A stretch of DNA of 64,000 nt from contig NC_083604.1 of the NCBI RefSeq assembly GCF_029168945.1, positions 68,340,211 through 68,404,210 of the forward strand, given 5' to 3'. The notes beneath the pieces are model-generated. The model saw nothing but the letters and a program-made list of their open reading frames with translations. It did no database searches and was not told where the DNA came from. This stretch comes from Cannabis sativa. Lineage: Eukaryota; Streptophyta; Magnoliopsida; Rosales; Cannabaceae. Below, in pieces: positions 47,359 through 59,513 of the stretch. Both the position numbers and the translations under genes were made by a program. The stretch's first letter is position 1. Each line of letters starts with the position of its first letter.

Positions 47359-48170
47359 ATATAATTTTATATAATTAGGGAGTAGCCACAGCATCCTTAT
47401 TTGTATAAAATTATATATTAATTAAAATTCACCTTAATGGACAAAACTTGTAATTAATTATATAGGTATAATAATTTTACCCCACAGGGATTTTATTATA
47501 TTTGTATAATTAATTAGGATAATATGTTAAATTAAATTCTCTTAATTTACCCCACAGGGAGTTATGGGGATTTAATTTAATAGTGTTATCACAAATTTAA
47601 TTAAAGATAGATAATAAACCTTCATTTTTCTAAAACTAATTGTTTAATTAAATCTATCATAAAGTTTATCTAATTTTATTAAATTTAAAATTTAGCCCAC
47701 ATGCAATTTTAGATTTAGTAAAATTTTAATCTCCAGTTTATACTTTGGTGTCTAGTGAACCACATAATTTTAAATAATTAGGGAGTAGCCACATCATCCT
47801 TAATTATATAAAATTATATATATTAAGTGGATTAAGATCACATAATGGACATGAATTATGTGAACATAATAATCTTACCCTACAGGGATTTTATTATATT
47901 CACATGATTAATATGTTAAATTAAATTCTCTTAATTTATCCCACAGGAAATTATGTAGATTTAATTTAATAATTTTATCATAAAGTATAAAATTTTGAAA
48001 CATTTATAAATAATTAAGTGTTTCATACCTTTCATTAAGATAGAAATATTAAACTTTAAGTTTTTCATAAATTGTGTAAATCTATCATAATCTACATCTA
48101 AATCTAATCTTATTAAATTAAAAATTTAGCCCACAGGCAATTTTTGTTTAATAAGATTTCATATTTAAGC
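47359..48170 (+). repeat. Two tandem blocks of four imperfect hairpins
   Basis: Block one (47359-47725) and block two (47759-48170) each hold four palindromes in the same order. The first has loop AGTAGCCACA.CAT (centres 47387 and 47781). The second has core CCC(C)ACAGGG or CCCTACAGGG (47484, 47881). The third has core CCCCACAGGG or TCCCACAGGA (47554, 47942). The fourth has core AGCCCACA.GC (47698, 48131). The arms are AT-rich and 15-28 bases long. The same loop as the first recurs once more at 50545-50605. No protein remnant was recognised in this part. Confidence 0.72.
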
Positions 48171-49274
48171 ATGTTTATTCATTGGTAAAAACATGATTCA
48201 TTTAAACCTCAAAACTATATATGTAATTTTATTACATCACTATTCATAAATTTCTTCTGATAACTTCATCTAGCATATACAGTTTTTACTGTATAATTAA
48301 GAAAAATAAATCACACTTTATTATCACCAATAAATTTTAATTTATTGTGTATGAATTCATTCTAATATAATTAATGTGATTATTAACACATAGTGGATTA
48401 TTTTAGATTGTTATTCCACATTCATAATTTCTTGCAAGGTTACAAATAAACCTAAGAAAGTCAGTAACTGTGAGCAAATCTTATCCACAGACAAGATAAC
48501 TTCTCACATTTAGAAGTTTAAGGAACAAGCAATATAGTAGTGGCTTTGTTTTAAAATTGGCAAAGATCTTTATGTTCCAAGATTCTATTGAAACTTGATT
48601 TAGACACATTTAGAGGTCTTTACTACAAATGATGTCACTCATAAAGATATGCAAGTTCAATCTGACAATAAGAAATGTGTTATTAATAAGAATTCTTCTA
48701 CATTATAGCACCAAAAATTATGGAACATATCTCCATAAATAGAATAAATGTTAGTAAATGGTGGGGATCTTCATTACACTTGATTTTACTAACTTTATTT
48801 AGAACTTGTGTGAATTTCATTAAGAATATGTATTCCAACAAGTCAAAATCGGTGCATACTAGAATTCTATCATATTAGAAATCATACAAGTCAATTAATT
48901 TTGAAGACATGGACTCAAATTTTGCATCTCTTTCTTAACGATTACTCACATAAATAATTTTTCTACAAAAGTATGGATTTATATGTTTCAAAGACATTTA
49001 AATCTTAAGTAGAGAAATGGTGCATTTTGCATATTAAGATAGTGAGATCAAATATAAAATGGAGAATACTACATCAAAATTCGTGAGTATGGATAAACTC
49101 CCAGTGTATTTGTAAAGTTTCTTTAAAAGCATGGGTTCATTACCCGATACATATGCTTGGTACACCTAAATTATAGTGTGTAACAGATTTAAGAAACTAA
49201 GCATTTTTTGGACATGGGGTGGAGCCTACATAGCAAACTCCAATCTTTCCTAAATCTTTGTCTATTGATACTCA

Positions 49275-51360
49275 ACAATGGGCTGTACATATCGAATCGT
49301 GTTCTAACCAAAGTTGTTTCTCAAACATATTTTGAGTTGTGATAAGGTTGAAAACTGACTTGATAACATGTACACATTTTATAAATATCCATATATAGTT
49401 AGAGTACAATTGTCAAAGAAAAGATCTGGGCCCTAAACCATAAATGAGCATATTTCATTTGAAAAGCTATAAGGTTTAAGGGTTACATATTTTATTATCC
49501 ATCTCACAACACTAGAATTGTAGAATTAAGGATTGACTTGATCAGTGGGAGTGATCAATCTAGGAACTTAGTTTCCGAGAAAGATCATTCATATTTTCTC
49601 AAACTTCCACCTCAAGTGTTAGATTAATTATGATTCACAACAACCCTTAAGATTAATGGTTATTGAGAATTCATAACTAATCATTAATAATATACAAGTC
49701 ATTGGTAAAATTCTAATAAGTTATGTTATTTAGTAATTGCTTACAATTTCTAAAATAACATGTTATTGAACCATTTGCTCTTTTAAGAGTTTGTTGGTCC
49801 ATCCTTAAGATGACTTATTAGAACAGTAAGATCAATGTTTTTCTAGTGATTACATTTTGTACAATAAGAGTTCAACTACAATATTAATTTGAGACATAAA
49901 TTAAATTATAGAATGATAAAGAATTGAAGTTGTAGTACAACATGCCATGAATGAAGAAATAAATATCTTAAAGAGCGATTAATAAAGTTTATCTTTAGTA
50001 AAGTTGCCTAATGGGGTGGAGAACATTAATTAAGCATAAGTTTTTTCACCAATAATATTCATTAGGCAACATTGAGAAACATAAAGATATAAAAGAATAT
50101 TCATTGCTAAGAAGTTCATTTTGAACTAAGAATCAATAACAAAGGAGATTTACATTCTCAATTGTTTTTATAAAAGATTCTATTATAGACCTTGGCATTT
50201 GTTGCTTGTTTTAATTCATTAATCAATTCCAAATAGTGAACTAGAGGAGAAGGTATATAGACTGCCATAAAGATTTTCCTCTAATAGTGGTGAACATATG
50301 CAAGCTTAAAGTGTCTACCTATAGATTAAAACAAACATCTCACAAATTGGTATTATATCATCTTTTCCTTTAGGTTTGAAAAGAGAATTATGGAAATAAT
50401 TATATACCAGAAGGTTAGTGAGAGTAATATTTGTTTTATACGTAGACAATATGTTACTTGCAAATGATGATAAAAGTTTTCTATATAAGTTGTAATAATT
50501 CATATCTCAAATTATTATTTTGAGATAAGGAATATAAATAATATATATAATTTTAATTAATTAGAGAGTAGCCACAGCATCTCTGATTAAATAAAATTAT
50601 GTATTATTCATCTGATATAACTTTTATCTTTAAGTGTGATAAATATAACTCGAACTAGCATCTGAAAAATGATGTGGAGTGAGAATAAATTAAGAACATT
50701 CATTTGCTTCTATTTTAGAAGCCTAATGTATGCCTAAGAGTCTGAATAAGACTTTGCATTACATTTGTTTCAGGATCGTTAAGTAGTATCAGAATAACTA
50801 AAGTTAAGACCACTTTATTTTTCATACAAAGTGATGAGGTATCTTTAAAATACTAAAAATTATATTCATACATATTTTAAGATGAATTGACCATCTGGAA
50901 ATACAGTTAACCAATTAGATTCTAACATACTTCACTGGTTGTATTTATTCACGTAAATCAATATTTTATTACGTCCTTAAGATTACCAGTAAGTTATATT
51001 GTAGAGAATCTTGATTGTTATTTCCACTATAGAAGTCACATTCATTTATTGTTTTGAGGATACATCTCGTATGATGTATTATAGAGTTTCATAGTAGGCC
51101 TAGAGTTCAGAATTACAGTTTCATTAGGCCATTAAGAAAATTTTACGATAAATTCAGCTACAATATTTATGGCTAATAACTCTAAGAGTACTGGTCGAAG
51201 CTAGCATATCGACATTAAGTATTTAGCCATAAAAAGGCGTGATAAGTGGTCATTAATCACGCAAACTGAATTGGGTGATCGCATAGATCCTTGACTAAAG
51301 GCATGCCGCAACACAAATTCAAGGATCATAAAGTAAATATGGGATTCAGTTAACCCATAT
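49275..51360 (+). pseudogene. Copia pol remnant (integrase end, RT, RNase H)
   Basis: Short islands in changing frames: an integrase-like NRVLTKVVSQTYFEL (about 49285-49341); the integrase-RT linker (FYYPSHNTRIVE, about 49480-49540); RT with catalytic box YVDNMLLAND (50439-50470, Asp changed to Asn at the second position); and RNase H HIDIKYLAIKRRDKW (51205-51250), then the family's end region (about 51290-51350). The order is copia order (integrase before RT). Stops and indels occur every 20-40 codons. No gag was recognised. Confidence 0.78.
50545..50605 (+). repeat. Isolated ninth hairpin of the same family
   Basis: The loop AGTAGCCACAGCAT is the same as at 47381, with arms that still pair but have changed (TTAGAG with CTCTGA instead of TTAGGG with CCTTAT). 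It lies just after the RT remnant. Confidence 0.65.
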
Positions 51361-51678
51361 GCAGTTTTTTTTTTATTTGTACAACCAAAAATTATTTAAT
51401 GAAACTCTAATTTCGATATTTTCTCATATTTATGTGCACCTTAATTTTGTTTGAGAAAATTATCATAAGAGGACCTGAATAAACATAAGGGTTAGGGTTT
51501 ATTCGCTTAAGTACATTGCCACATAAAGTACATTGTTATATAATAAATATATCGTAATACATGGAAGATAATACTCGACTTATAATGAGGACATGTCGCT
51601 ATGATTCGTATGTTTATTATATAATGAGGAACGTTTGGGTTTGAATGTTTTAGTCTAAATGCTGACCAAGTGGGAGAA

Positions 51679-52198
51679 TATAAGAATATTTTTTTATTTA
51701 AGGAAATATATTTCTATTTAAAGAAATAAATTTCTATTTAAGGAAATAAATAAATAATTGATTTTCTGATAAATGAATATTTTATATTCATTGAATCTGG
51801 ACAGAATCAATTACGTAATATTCTATATATGGTCAGATTTCTATATTCATTACCTGATTTGATTTCCTGAATTAATTGTCAAAATATTCTGACAATTAAT
51901 GTGGCGCAGATACTGATGGAGTATCTCACCTATAAATATAGGGTCTCGGTCCCCGAGCTCCTCACTCATTCTGTTCATAACAGCAAATTCCATCTAAAGA
52001 GAGTTGAGAGAGCGAGGAAGCCCGATTACCCACATCAATCGGTTTCTTTTGCAGATCATGCTTATGTGGGACTAAAGCTCAAAGATTCAATGGCTGGAGG
52101 TATTTCGATCCTTAAATTATAGTGCATATATGATTTATTAATTCCGCACTTTATTCATAATCATGTATGTTTTAGTCTATACAAATAAATGTCTAACA
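51679..52198 (+). repeat. Copia 3' LTR
   Basis: 520 bases, identical to the 5' LTR except for one extra T near its start. It is preceded by the purine tract AAGTGGGAGAA and followed by the ATGTA duplication. Confidence 0.92.
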
Positions 52199-53445
52199 AT
52201 GTATACAAGTTTGAAAATCTTTTTTCCTTTTTAATTATTTTATTTAACGATCATCTATTATAAATTTTGAAAAACCTTTTAGTTATTTTTTATTAATTTT
52301 TCAATAGTTTTCTTATAAACTTTCTAATTTTATGTATTTTGTGAAATTATTATACCAGCATCTATTTTATTATCTTTTAGTAATAATTATAAATATGTAT
52401 AATTATAATTATTAGAAAAATAAATTAACATCTATTTGTCAAAAGAAAAATATACCTAGACGGTATATATTTAGCTATTGGAACATAAATAGCTTTTTTT
52501 TTTTTTTCCAATATGTGTATTATACTATTTCATTATGAAATAAAATATATACTATCCATTATCATAAATAATTACTCGATAGGTCATTTTACTTATGATT
52601 TTGTGAAGAAATAATACTTTATTTTTGCAAATTTACAACTAAATAATTAATTATAAATGATTTGAAATTAAAGAAACAAAAAGATACTATCTAAATATGA
52701 AAAGCTTAATAATTGTATTGTATATAATCTTAATTCTTATTGTAATTTGATTAAACTATTTATAACTGCGTTACATAGAAACTAATCCAGTTTCATCATA
52801 AATTAGATATCTAATTATAATTAGAGTGAATTAAATTTAAATTGGATCTGATCAGATGACAAATGATGTTATCAGAATTTGATTAAGAACGAATTCAATT
52901 AACTACATAAATTATAATTATACTTATATGTAAACTATTTCTATTCCAATACTATTAGCTATTTATTACTTCTTGCTATACTATTTCGCACCTAATTAGA
53001 AAATTCTAGAAAAGAAAGTGCATCTTATTAATTGTTGTCTAGAATATTTTGAGACATTTTAATTGTTTTTTTTTTTTAATTTATTAGCTACTTTTAAAAC
53101 AAAAATTATATACAATAAAAGTAAAAAGTTGATAACTTTATGTAGTACAACTATTACTTAAATGATTGTTAATGTTTTATTTTTATGTAGTATTTTGTAT
53201 ATGTTTAAGTTAATATTGAATTCATGTTCTAGAACTAAAAATTCAACTAAAAAAACAAATCAATCAAATTACTAATGGAATTAGATTTTGAGACTTAAAC
53301 AAATTGGATTAGATTATTATATGTTATTTTAAAATTTTATTAATATTTGTATTGAATCATATTAGTACATAAAAGTTGAATTAATTGAATTAGTACATTA
53401 AGCAAAAAAAATGAATTAAAAGAATTTAAAAAAAAAATTACAAGA

Positions 53446-53473
53446 CCGCGCGAAGCGCGGCTTAGTTCTCTAG
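53446..53473 (+). terminator. Helitron 3' hairpin and CTAG end
   Basis: The stem CCGCGC/GCGCGG with a GAA loop, then nine bases and CTAG. This is the usual Helitron rolling-circle termination signal. It stands out as the only GC-rich palindrome in an AT-rich neighbourhood. Confidence 0.8.
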
Positions 53474-54779
53474 TGACTTATAAATTAAATCACAGATTTT
53501 AGTTACATTAAAAAACTAATCAAAAATCCAAAACCTAAAAATAAATTACATAAAAAATAAAAGCAATAATTAAATACAAAAACTAGTAACCTAATACAAC
53601 CAACAGAAAAAAGTGAACAAACATAAAACACCTAAAATAATCAAAAGATAAATTAAATACAAAAACTATGTACGATAACATATACCATCGAATGATTTTT
53701 AATAATGGCTTATAAATTAAATCAGAGAAACCGGTAACATTAAAAAACTAAGTAAAAATCTTACACAAAAAATTGGTTACGTAAGGAAATTAAATTAAAA
53801 ACTAAGAAACATAAATGAGTTTCGAACCTGTGAACCTTGTGAAACAAGTTTTGAACCAGTAAACTCTATGAAATTAGTTTTGAACCAGTAAATCCTGTAA
53901 ACCCAATTTCGACCATATAAAAAAATCATAACAAAACATAAATGATAAATAGTGAAGATAAATGAAACCAAGTTCATCAGACAACCAAATGGAAAAAAAC
54001 ACACACACACACACAAAAAAAATTCACAAATATAATCAAAACAACACACAATACATAATAAAACTCTAAAAACAAAATATAAGTATGAAAACTAATTTCA
54101 AACCTTGTGAAACTAATTTTGACCTATAAAAAGTATATCAAAACTTGTAAACTCATACAAAATCATAACAAAGCCTATAAAACTATTTTTGACAATATAA
54201 AAAAAATAATAAGATAAATTTAAAATAAAAAATAGACAAAACACTATAAAAATAGAGTATCCACATTACAGTATAACACAAAACCATTTACATAAACTGA
54301 ACAAATTAAAAATTAATACACAAACACAAAAAAGTATCATGGCATAACTGATAATTGAAACCAATTTCAACAAACACTGTTAACATAACTAGTAGAAAAA
54401 GAAGTATTGAAACTAGTTTTCGTAAGGAAACTAAATAACTAAAGTTGATTGAATTTATGTTTTAATCGTGTTGAATTTGGTGCTATGTTATTTAAATTTC
54501 TATATAAACAAAAATAGTGACATGCCAAAATAAAATTTAAATAATAGTAATAAGCGTGAACATAACCCTTATAGGCTTAACCAATACCTTACACTTCTCG
54601 AGGACATTCTTTTTGTTACTAGCATATAAATAATTTTTTCCTTTTCACATGGTAGAATTTGATATTCAAGGCATGAGCTTGAACTCAACTTCTAGTTTCT
54701 CCTATAGTCAACTCCTTCTTAACAGATGTATAACTAAAAATAAATGGAATAAAAAAATAAGTCAATTAGAGATATAAAG
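53474..54779. repeat. Right part of the 232-bp tandem repeat and derived AT-rich repeats
   Basis: CTTATAAATTAAATCA at 53478 and again at 53709 sets a period near 232. From 53800 to 54200 a short motif (GAAACTAGTTTTGAACC, GTAAACTC) recurs several times with drift. The 84-codon minus ORF at 53795 is a by-product. 54430-54779 shows nothing recognisable. Confidence 0.65.
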
Positions 54780-55568
54780 TGTTATCCCAAAGTGTTCACA
54801 CTTGACGTGGTACCTACGCGTGGTATAATCCAGCCAACTCTTAACATGACAAGGAACTCTGGGCAGAAGTGTGCCTTGCAGGTCCCATATGGGGTTGACA
54901 TCCATGAGCCACAGATTGACTTCCATGAAGTATCTGGTCGGGCCATCAACATGCCGGCCAAAGAAAAGAGGAGTAATCCCACAAGAAAGATAAGTCTTGA
55001 GAAGAGCCTGGCCGGGTAGTTAATATGTCGGCCAGAAGAAACGATGCCAAGAATATCGAGCAAGATTACACGAGCCTTGATTTCTTTTCAACAAACTTCC
55101 ATAAATATCTCGAACTGAATCCTATAAACTCTGATCCAACTAATCTACTCGAGAATATAGAAGCTTCAACATATCATAACTATACTCAAGAGTATAAGGA
55201 TATTTACTCTTTGATCACTCTATTTACAGAGTTAATTATAACAACCTTCTCCTTATAAATAGTGAATAAATTCACAACGAGAAGGGGCCTAAAATCATAT
55301 TCTTGTATCTAAGAGCACTTTTCTAAAAGATATTCTTTGTAAACACTTTGAGAGTTGTAGCTAGAATTCACTCTGTCTACCTTAGTGATCTGCACGACAT
55401 TATCTCACAATCAATACAGATAAAAGGGAAGTAAGTCATTACCCATATATAAGGGACAAACCTCTATAAATCCTAGTGTTTTGTCTTTTTATTTATTATT
55501 CTACTCCTTACTAGTGATTAATTAGTGTTTATTTGACTTCGAGTTAGTTGGCTATTTTCCTGTCAACA
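54780..55568 (+). repeat. Tat-C 5' LTR
   Basis: 789 bases, TGTTATCCC...CTGTCAACA, followed directly by the Tat-type primer site (GTGCTTTCATTGAAAGC). TATA box CTTATAAATAG at about 55251. The length and the AACA end match Tat-A. Confidence 0.75.
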
Positions 55569-56415
55569 TTTTTTGTGCTTTCATTGAAAGCTTCAACTTT
55601 TTTTACGAAGATTTCATCTCTTTTCACCTGGTAATCACCATGGTCCTAATAAGGAGAAGCATGTCCACTGAACCCCAAGATCCGATGGCTGTGGATCCCA
55701 ATGTATGTGTCTCGAAAATTGGTGATAATTCGGCCAACCCTACCTGACCACATCGGGCAAAACCATCTACAGGGTTCTGTCCAAAAGGCCAAGTCAATAC
55801 CGGGAAAGATCCAACAAAGTACTACGGGGGTTCTTTTAATAAGGACTATCCCCAGGTATACGCTAAAGAAACTGGGTGTGGGGTTGGCTAACCTAGTGTC
55901 AACGAACCCCATGTTGACTTGGGAAATAATTTTGAGCTGGCCAGGCTAAGAGGGGTCATAGGGCAAGTCCAGGATCATACAAACATCCTCCAGCATGAAT
56001 AAGAAGAAACACGCACTGCTGTGAGCGATGCTTTCACATAGTAGAGATGAGAATTCCAAGAATGGATGGATTAATAAGCTACGATCCTACAAGACCACCA
56101 GACAAAGCTGAACCGTCATAATAGGGAGGCTAATGAACTTATTAGACAGTTCAATGAAAGGGCTAGATCTCGGGTTGAAGAACTGCCTCTCATAAGGGAC
56201 CCCTATTCGTGGGAAGTTTTCTTATGTATAGGGGAAAATCAATACCATAGGGATCATCGGAAAACCTCACACCCAATGGGCCCTACTATTTCCCAAATAA
56301 GGCCACCTCCCATCTGGCCGAATGATGAACAAATCTTGCCCGAAAGGGCATATGGATGGACTGACAAGTTCCAAGACCTTCATAGAGATGATAGAATGAG
56401 GGAAGAAATCCCTGC
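55569..56415 (+). pseudogene. Tat-C leader and gag N-terminal remnant
   Basis: After the primer site, ATG 55640 opens a frame (RRSMSTEPQDPMAVDPN) that meets several stops. Later islands (ANELIRQFNERARSRVEELP near 56130, WPNDEQILPERAYGW near 56320) keep the same frame. Tat gag N-termini have such charged, coiled-coil stretches. The segment ends abruptly near 56415, where opposite-strand Tat-D sequence begins. Confidence 0.58.
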
Positions 56416-57607
56416 TCGATTTTGTAATAATCTAACTTATCTAAGTTCTTCCAAACTTTCTCTAAGTATTTTGCCATTTTGATTTCATTTTCTTAGTATT
56501 TTCCAAGCACTTGATTCATAATTAATCAGGAGGTTGATACAGTGAATTTCCTTAGCTTTTAAAACTTCGACAATTCTTAATCCTGCTAATAGTGATTCGT
56601 ACTCTGTCTCGTTGTTTGATGTTAAGAATTGAAATCGCAGAGCATAATGGAACCTAAATTTTTTAGGAGAAACCATTATTATACCTGCCCCAAGTTATTG
56701 TCATTTGAGGATCCATATACAAATAGCTTCCAGATTTTTTAGTTTGGGAGTTCTTTGTTTGTCTTGTCAAAGTTTACTCCTTCTACCAAAAAATTAGCTA
56801 AGGCTTGAATGTTGATGGCTGCTCGTGGATGATATGTTATGTCAAATTGTCATAGCTCAATTGACCATTTAATCAGCCTTCCTGATGAAAGTCATGAGCT
56901 CGTGCCCCGTTGTTACATCCACTAACTAGTCGATCTTGGGAAGTGGGAAACAGTCATTTAGACATGCCTTATTTGGGTCGGAAAAGTCAATACAAGTTCT
57001 ATGGGTACCATTTTATTTTGGGATAATAAATGGGTTTCAGATTCATATCGGATAAAACACCTTTCTGATGAAGTTATTGATAAATAATTTGGCAACCTCT
57101 TCCTTTAAAGCATTTTGCCACTTGGGATCTAAGGGACGTCACCTTTGTCTTCTTGACAGATAGAGAGGGTCTATGTTGAGGTGATGTCAAATAATGTTTG
57201 GGTCAATCCTGACCATGTCTGAATGGTTTCAGAAAAATTGATCTTGGTTTGTATTTAGAAAGTCAATTAATTGCTATTTTAGTTCTTCCCGTAGTCCTTT
57301 TTTAATTTGTACACTTTAGGTAGGGTTGTTTAGGTCTAAAATTATTTCCTTAAGCTCTTCCACTGGCTCGAGTTGCATCTGTTAATCTTGAACTCTTGGA
57401 TCCAAATCTTCTGCCTTTCGATTGCTATCTTCTTCAGTTATGACAAAAAAAGTCTGATGAGTTGCCATTCTTCCTTTCAACACGATACAATAACATTGTC
57501 TCGCTATTAACTGGTCTCCTCTCACTGTCCCCACTCTAGACTAAGTCGAGAACTTCAAGGAAAAATGTTTTATCGATCTGATTGCCCCATTCCAGTTATG
57601 GTTGGGC
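56416..57607 (-). pseudogene. Tat-D RT-RNase H remnant with internal deletion
   Basis: 56416-56890 codes the second RNase H (FRFHYALRFQFLTSNNETEYE and upstream ALANFLVE). 56900-57480 aligns with the RT N-terminal part of Tat-A (the 6040-6300 region). Between them most of RT, including the catalytic box, is missing; the join lies near 56895. 57500-57607 corresponds to the protease-RT linker around 6600-6720 of Tat-A. The solo LTR then interrupts at 57613. Beyond repair, with many stops. Confidence 0.8.
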
Positions 57608-57612
57608 TACCC

Positions 57613-59508
57613 TGTTGGAAATTATTTTACCAGGATCTTAGATCTACTCACAAGTATGTTGATTAACATCCTAAATATGAACTTTCTAAAACGATGAAAT
57701 TAAACACATATAAAGTTTAAGAAACCTTACATTGGGTGCAGCGGAATATAATGACTCCTTCCATTCAGATATCTAGCCCTTGATTCCTTTCTGTAGCAGA
57801 GCATTATCAATATCTGAACCTGGATCTCTTTCTCTGAATCCTTGATGCTGAATCTCCTTTGCTGATGATCTTTCTTCACGATCTTCCTCACTATGATTGA
57901 GGTATCACTAGCTGTGTGTGGGCACTACTCATACACTAAGGATTTCGAAATTCAAGAGGGAAGAGAAAGAAGAAGTGGCAGCTAAAGATAGGGAGAGAGA
58001 AAGGCTCAGGTTTTTCTCTGAAGGAAAAATAGAAAATTTAAGTGTAAATTTCCTGAAGCCTTCACTATCTATTTATAGCATTCCACTAGGGTTAGGTTTG
58101 AATTATTTGGCATTAAAATAATGAAAAAATCAGTTTAAATTTCCTACAAAAGTGGCTGGCCCTATACAAGTGGATTTGGGCCTCACTTTTTGCAATTTTG
58201 CAGTTTTACCTTTTCTGCACCTGATTTTCTCAAAAACGCCAATTTTCAAATTCAACCATTTAAATGCCAATTCTAACTATTTAATAACTATAAATAATTA
58301 TTAAATAATATTGTCATTTATCATATTTATTAATTGAACCATACAAAGTATCATAATTAACAAATATGCCCCTAAAACTCTTTCTTTACAATTTCGCCCT
58401 TACTTAGTGAAAAATTCACAAATAGACATAGTCTAATTTGAGAATTATAATTGATTAATCAAAACCAATTACATGAGTCTTACAAGCAATATTATCTCAA
58501 CTAGTGGGGGGACCATGGGTCTATATAACCGAGCTTCCAATAAGTAGATCAAGAATTTAGCACTAAAATTCACTAACTTATTAATTCTTCGTTGAATCCA
58601 CGCATAGAACTTAGAATTGCACTCTCAGTATATAGAATGCTCTATATGTTCCACCATATAGACACATCATTAGTTATCCATTGTTATAATCCTAATGTGA
58701 TCAATGATCCTCTATATGAATGATCTACACTGTAAAGGGATTAAATTACCGTTACACCCTACAATGTATTTATTCCTTAAAACACTTGACCCCGTATAAA
58801 TGATATTTCAGCTAATGTGAAATGAGTACTCCACCATTTATGTTCGTTTGGTCAAGCTCGAAGGAGATCATCCTTTGCTTACTATTCGCCAGATAGAAGC
58901 TATAGATTCCATGTTTATGCTAGCGCTCCCACTCAATTGCACTACCGTGTTCCCAAAATGTACGTATCACCCTGACCTAAAAGTAGGCTTAACCAACAAA
59001 TCAAAGAACACGAATAGCCTCTCAAGATTGAGCCTAATCATAACAGGATTAAGATCATTTGATCTAGGATCAACTAGGCGATATTGACTTGAATAGATTT
59101 TACGGTAAGTTTAATTAAATCTAAGTCAAAGTTCAATATCGGTCCCTTCCGATGCATACTCCATGCATCCAACCTGAGCTTTACTTTAACCAATGTTCTG
59201 GAAAGAACATAGTATTTCTCCAAATACAAGTAAACTCTTGTTGTAGATTATCATATCAGTAAAACCCTGTGTCTGATAAATCTAGGAAACTTTATTCACA
59301 TAGTCATGTTTACTTTCCAATGTGTTGACGGCACAATAAACAGGATCAAGTATGTGAAAAGGGTTTCAGATGAATTTATACATTATGTACATATAATCAT
59401 GAAATAAATCATGTGAACCATGCAACATTAAATGTTATTTCTGATCTATATTAATAAGTAAATCTGATTATATTGAAATGAGTTTTATTTAGGGCATAAA
59501 ACCCAACA
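57613..59508 (-). repeat. Solo LTR of the large non-coding family
   Basis: 1896 bases, TGTTGG...CCAACA, closely similar to 20749-22627. It is flanked by TACCC on both sides (57608-57612, 59509-59513) with Tat-D sequence continuing on each side. No interior or second LTR, so it is a product of LTR-LTR recombination. Orientation follows the first copy. Confidence 0.92.
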
Positions 59509-59513
59509 TACCC

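Larger units (their letters stand above)
45256..52198 (+). mobile_element. Young Ty1/copia element with decayed pol
   Basis: LTRs 45256-45774 and 51679-52198 differ only by one T in a T run. The duplication ATGTA is perfect (45251-45255, 52199-52203). The primer site TGGTATCAGAGC is at 45777, and the polypurine tract CCAAGTGGGAGAA precedes the 3' LTR. The interior (5.9 kb) has copia integrase, RT and RNase H remnants full of stops, a TA-rich leader and a hairpin array. It must have been mobilised by proteins supplied in trans. It sits inside the Helitron. Confidence 0.9.
44094..53473 (+). mobile_element. Non-autonomous Helitron carrying a nested copia element
   Basis: The left end is TCAATATCAATATATATAT after A (44093). 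The right end is CTAG (53470-53473) before T, with a perfect 6-bp GC stem CCGCGC-GAA-GCGCGG at 53446-53460, nine bases upstream. Joining the flanks gives sequence that aligns with the next tandem unit at about 53689-53730, an unoccupied copy of the same site (AATAA/TGGCTTATAAATT). Without the copia element it is about 2.4 kb and has no Rep-helicase. Confidence 0.8.
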
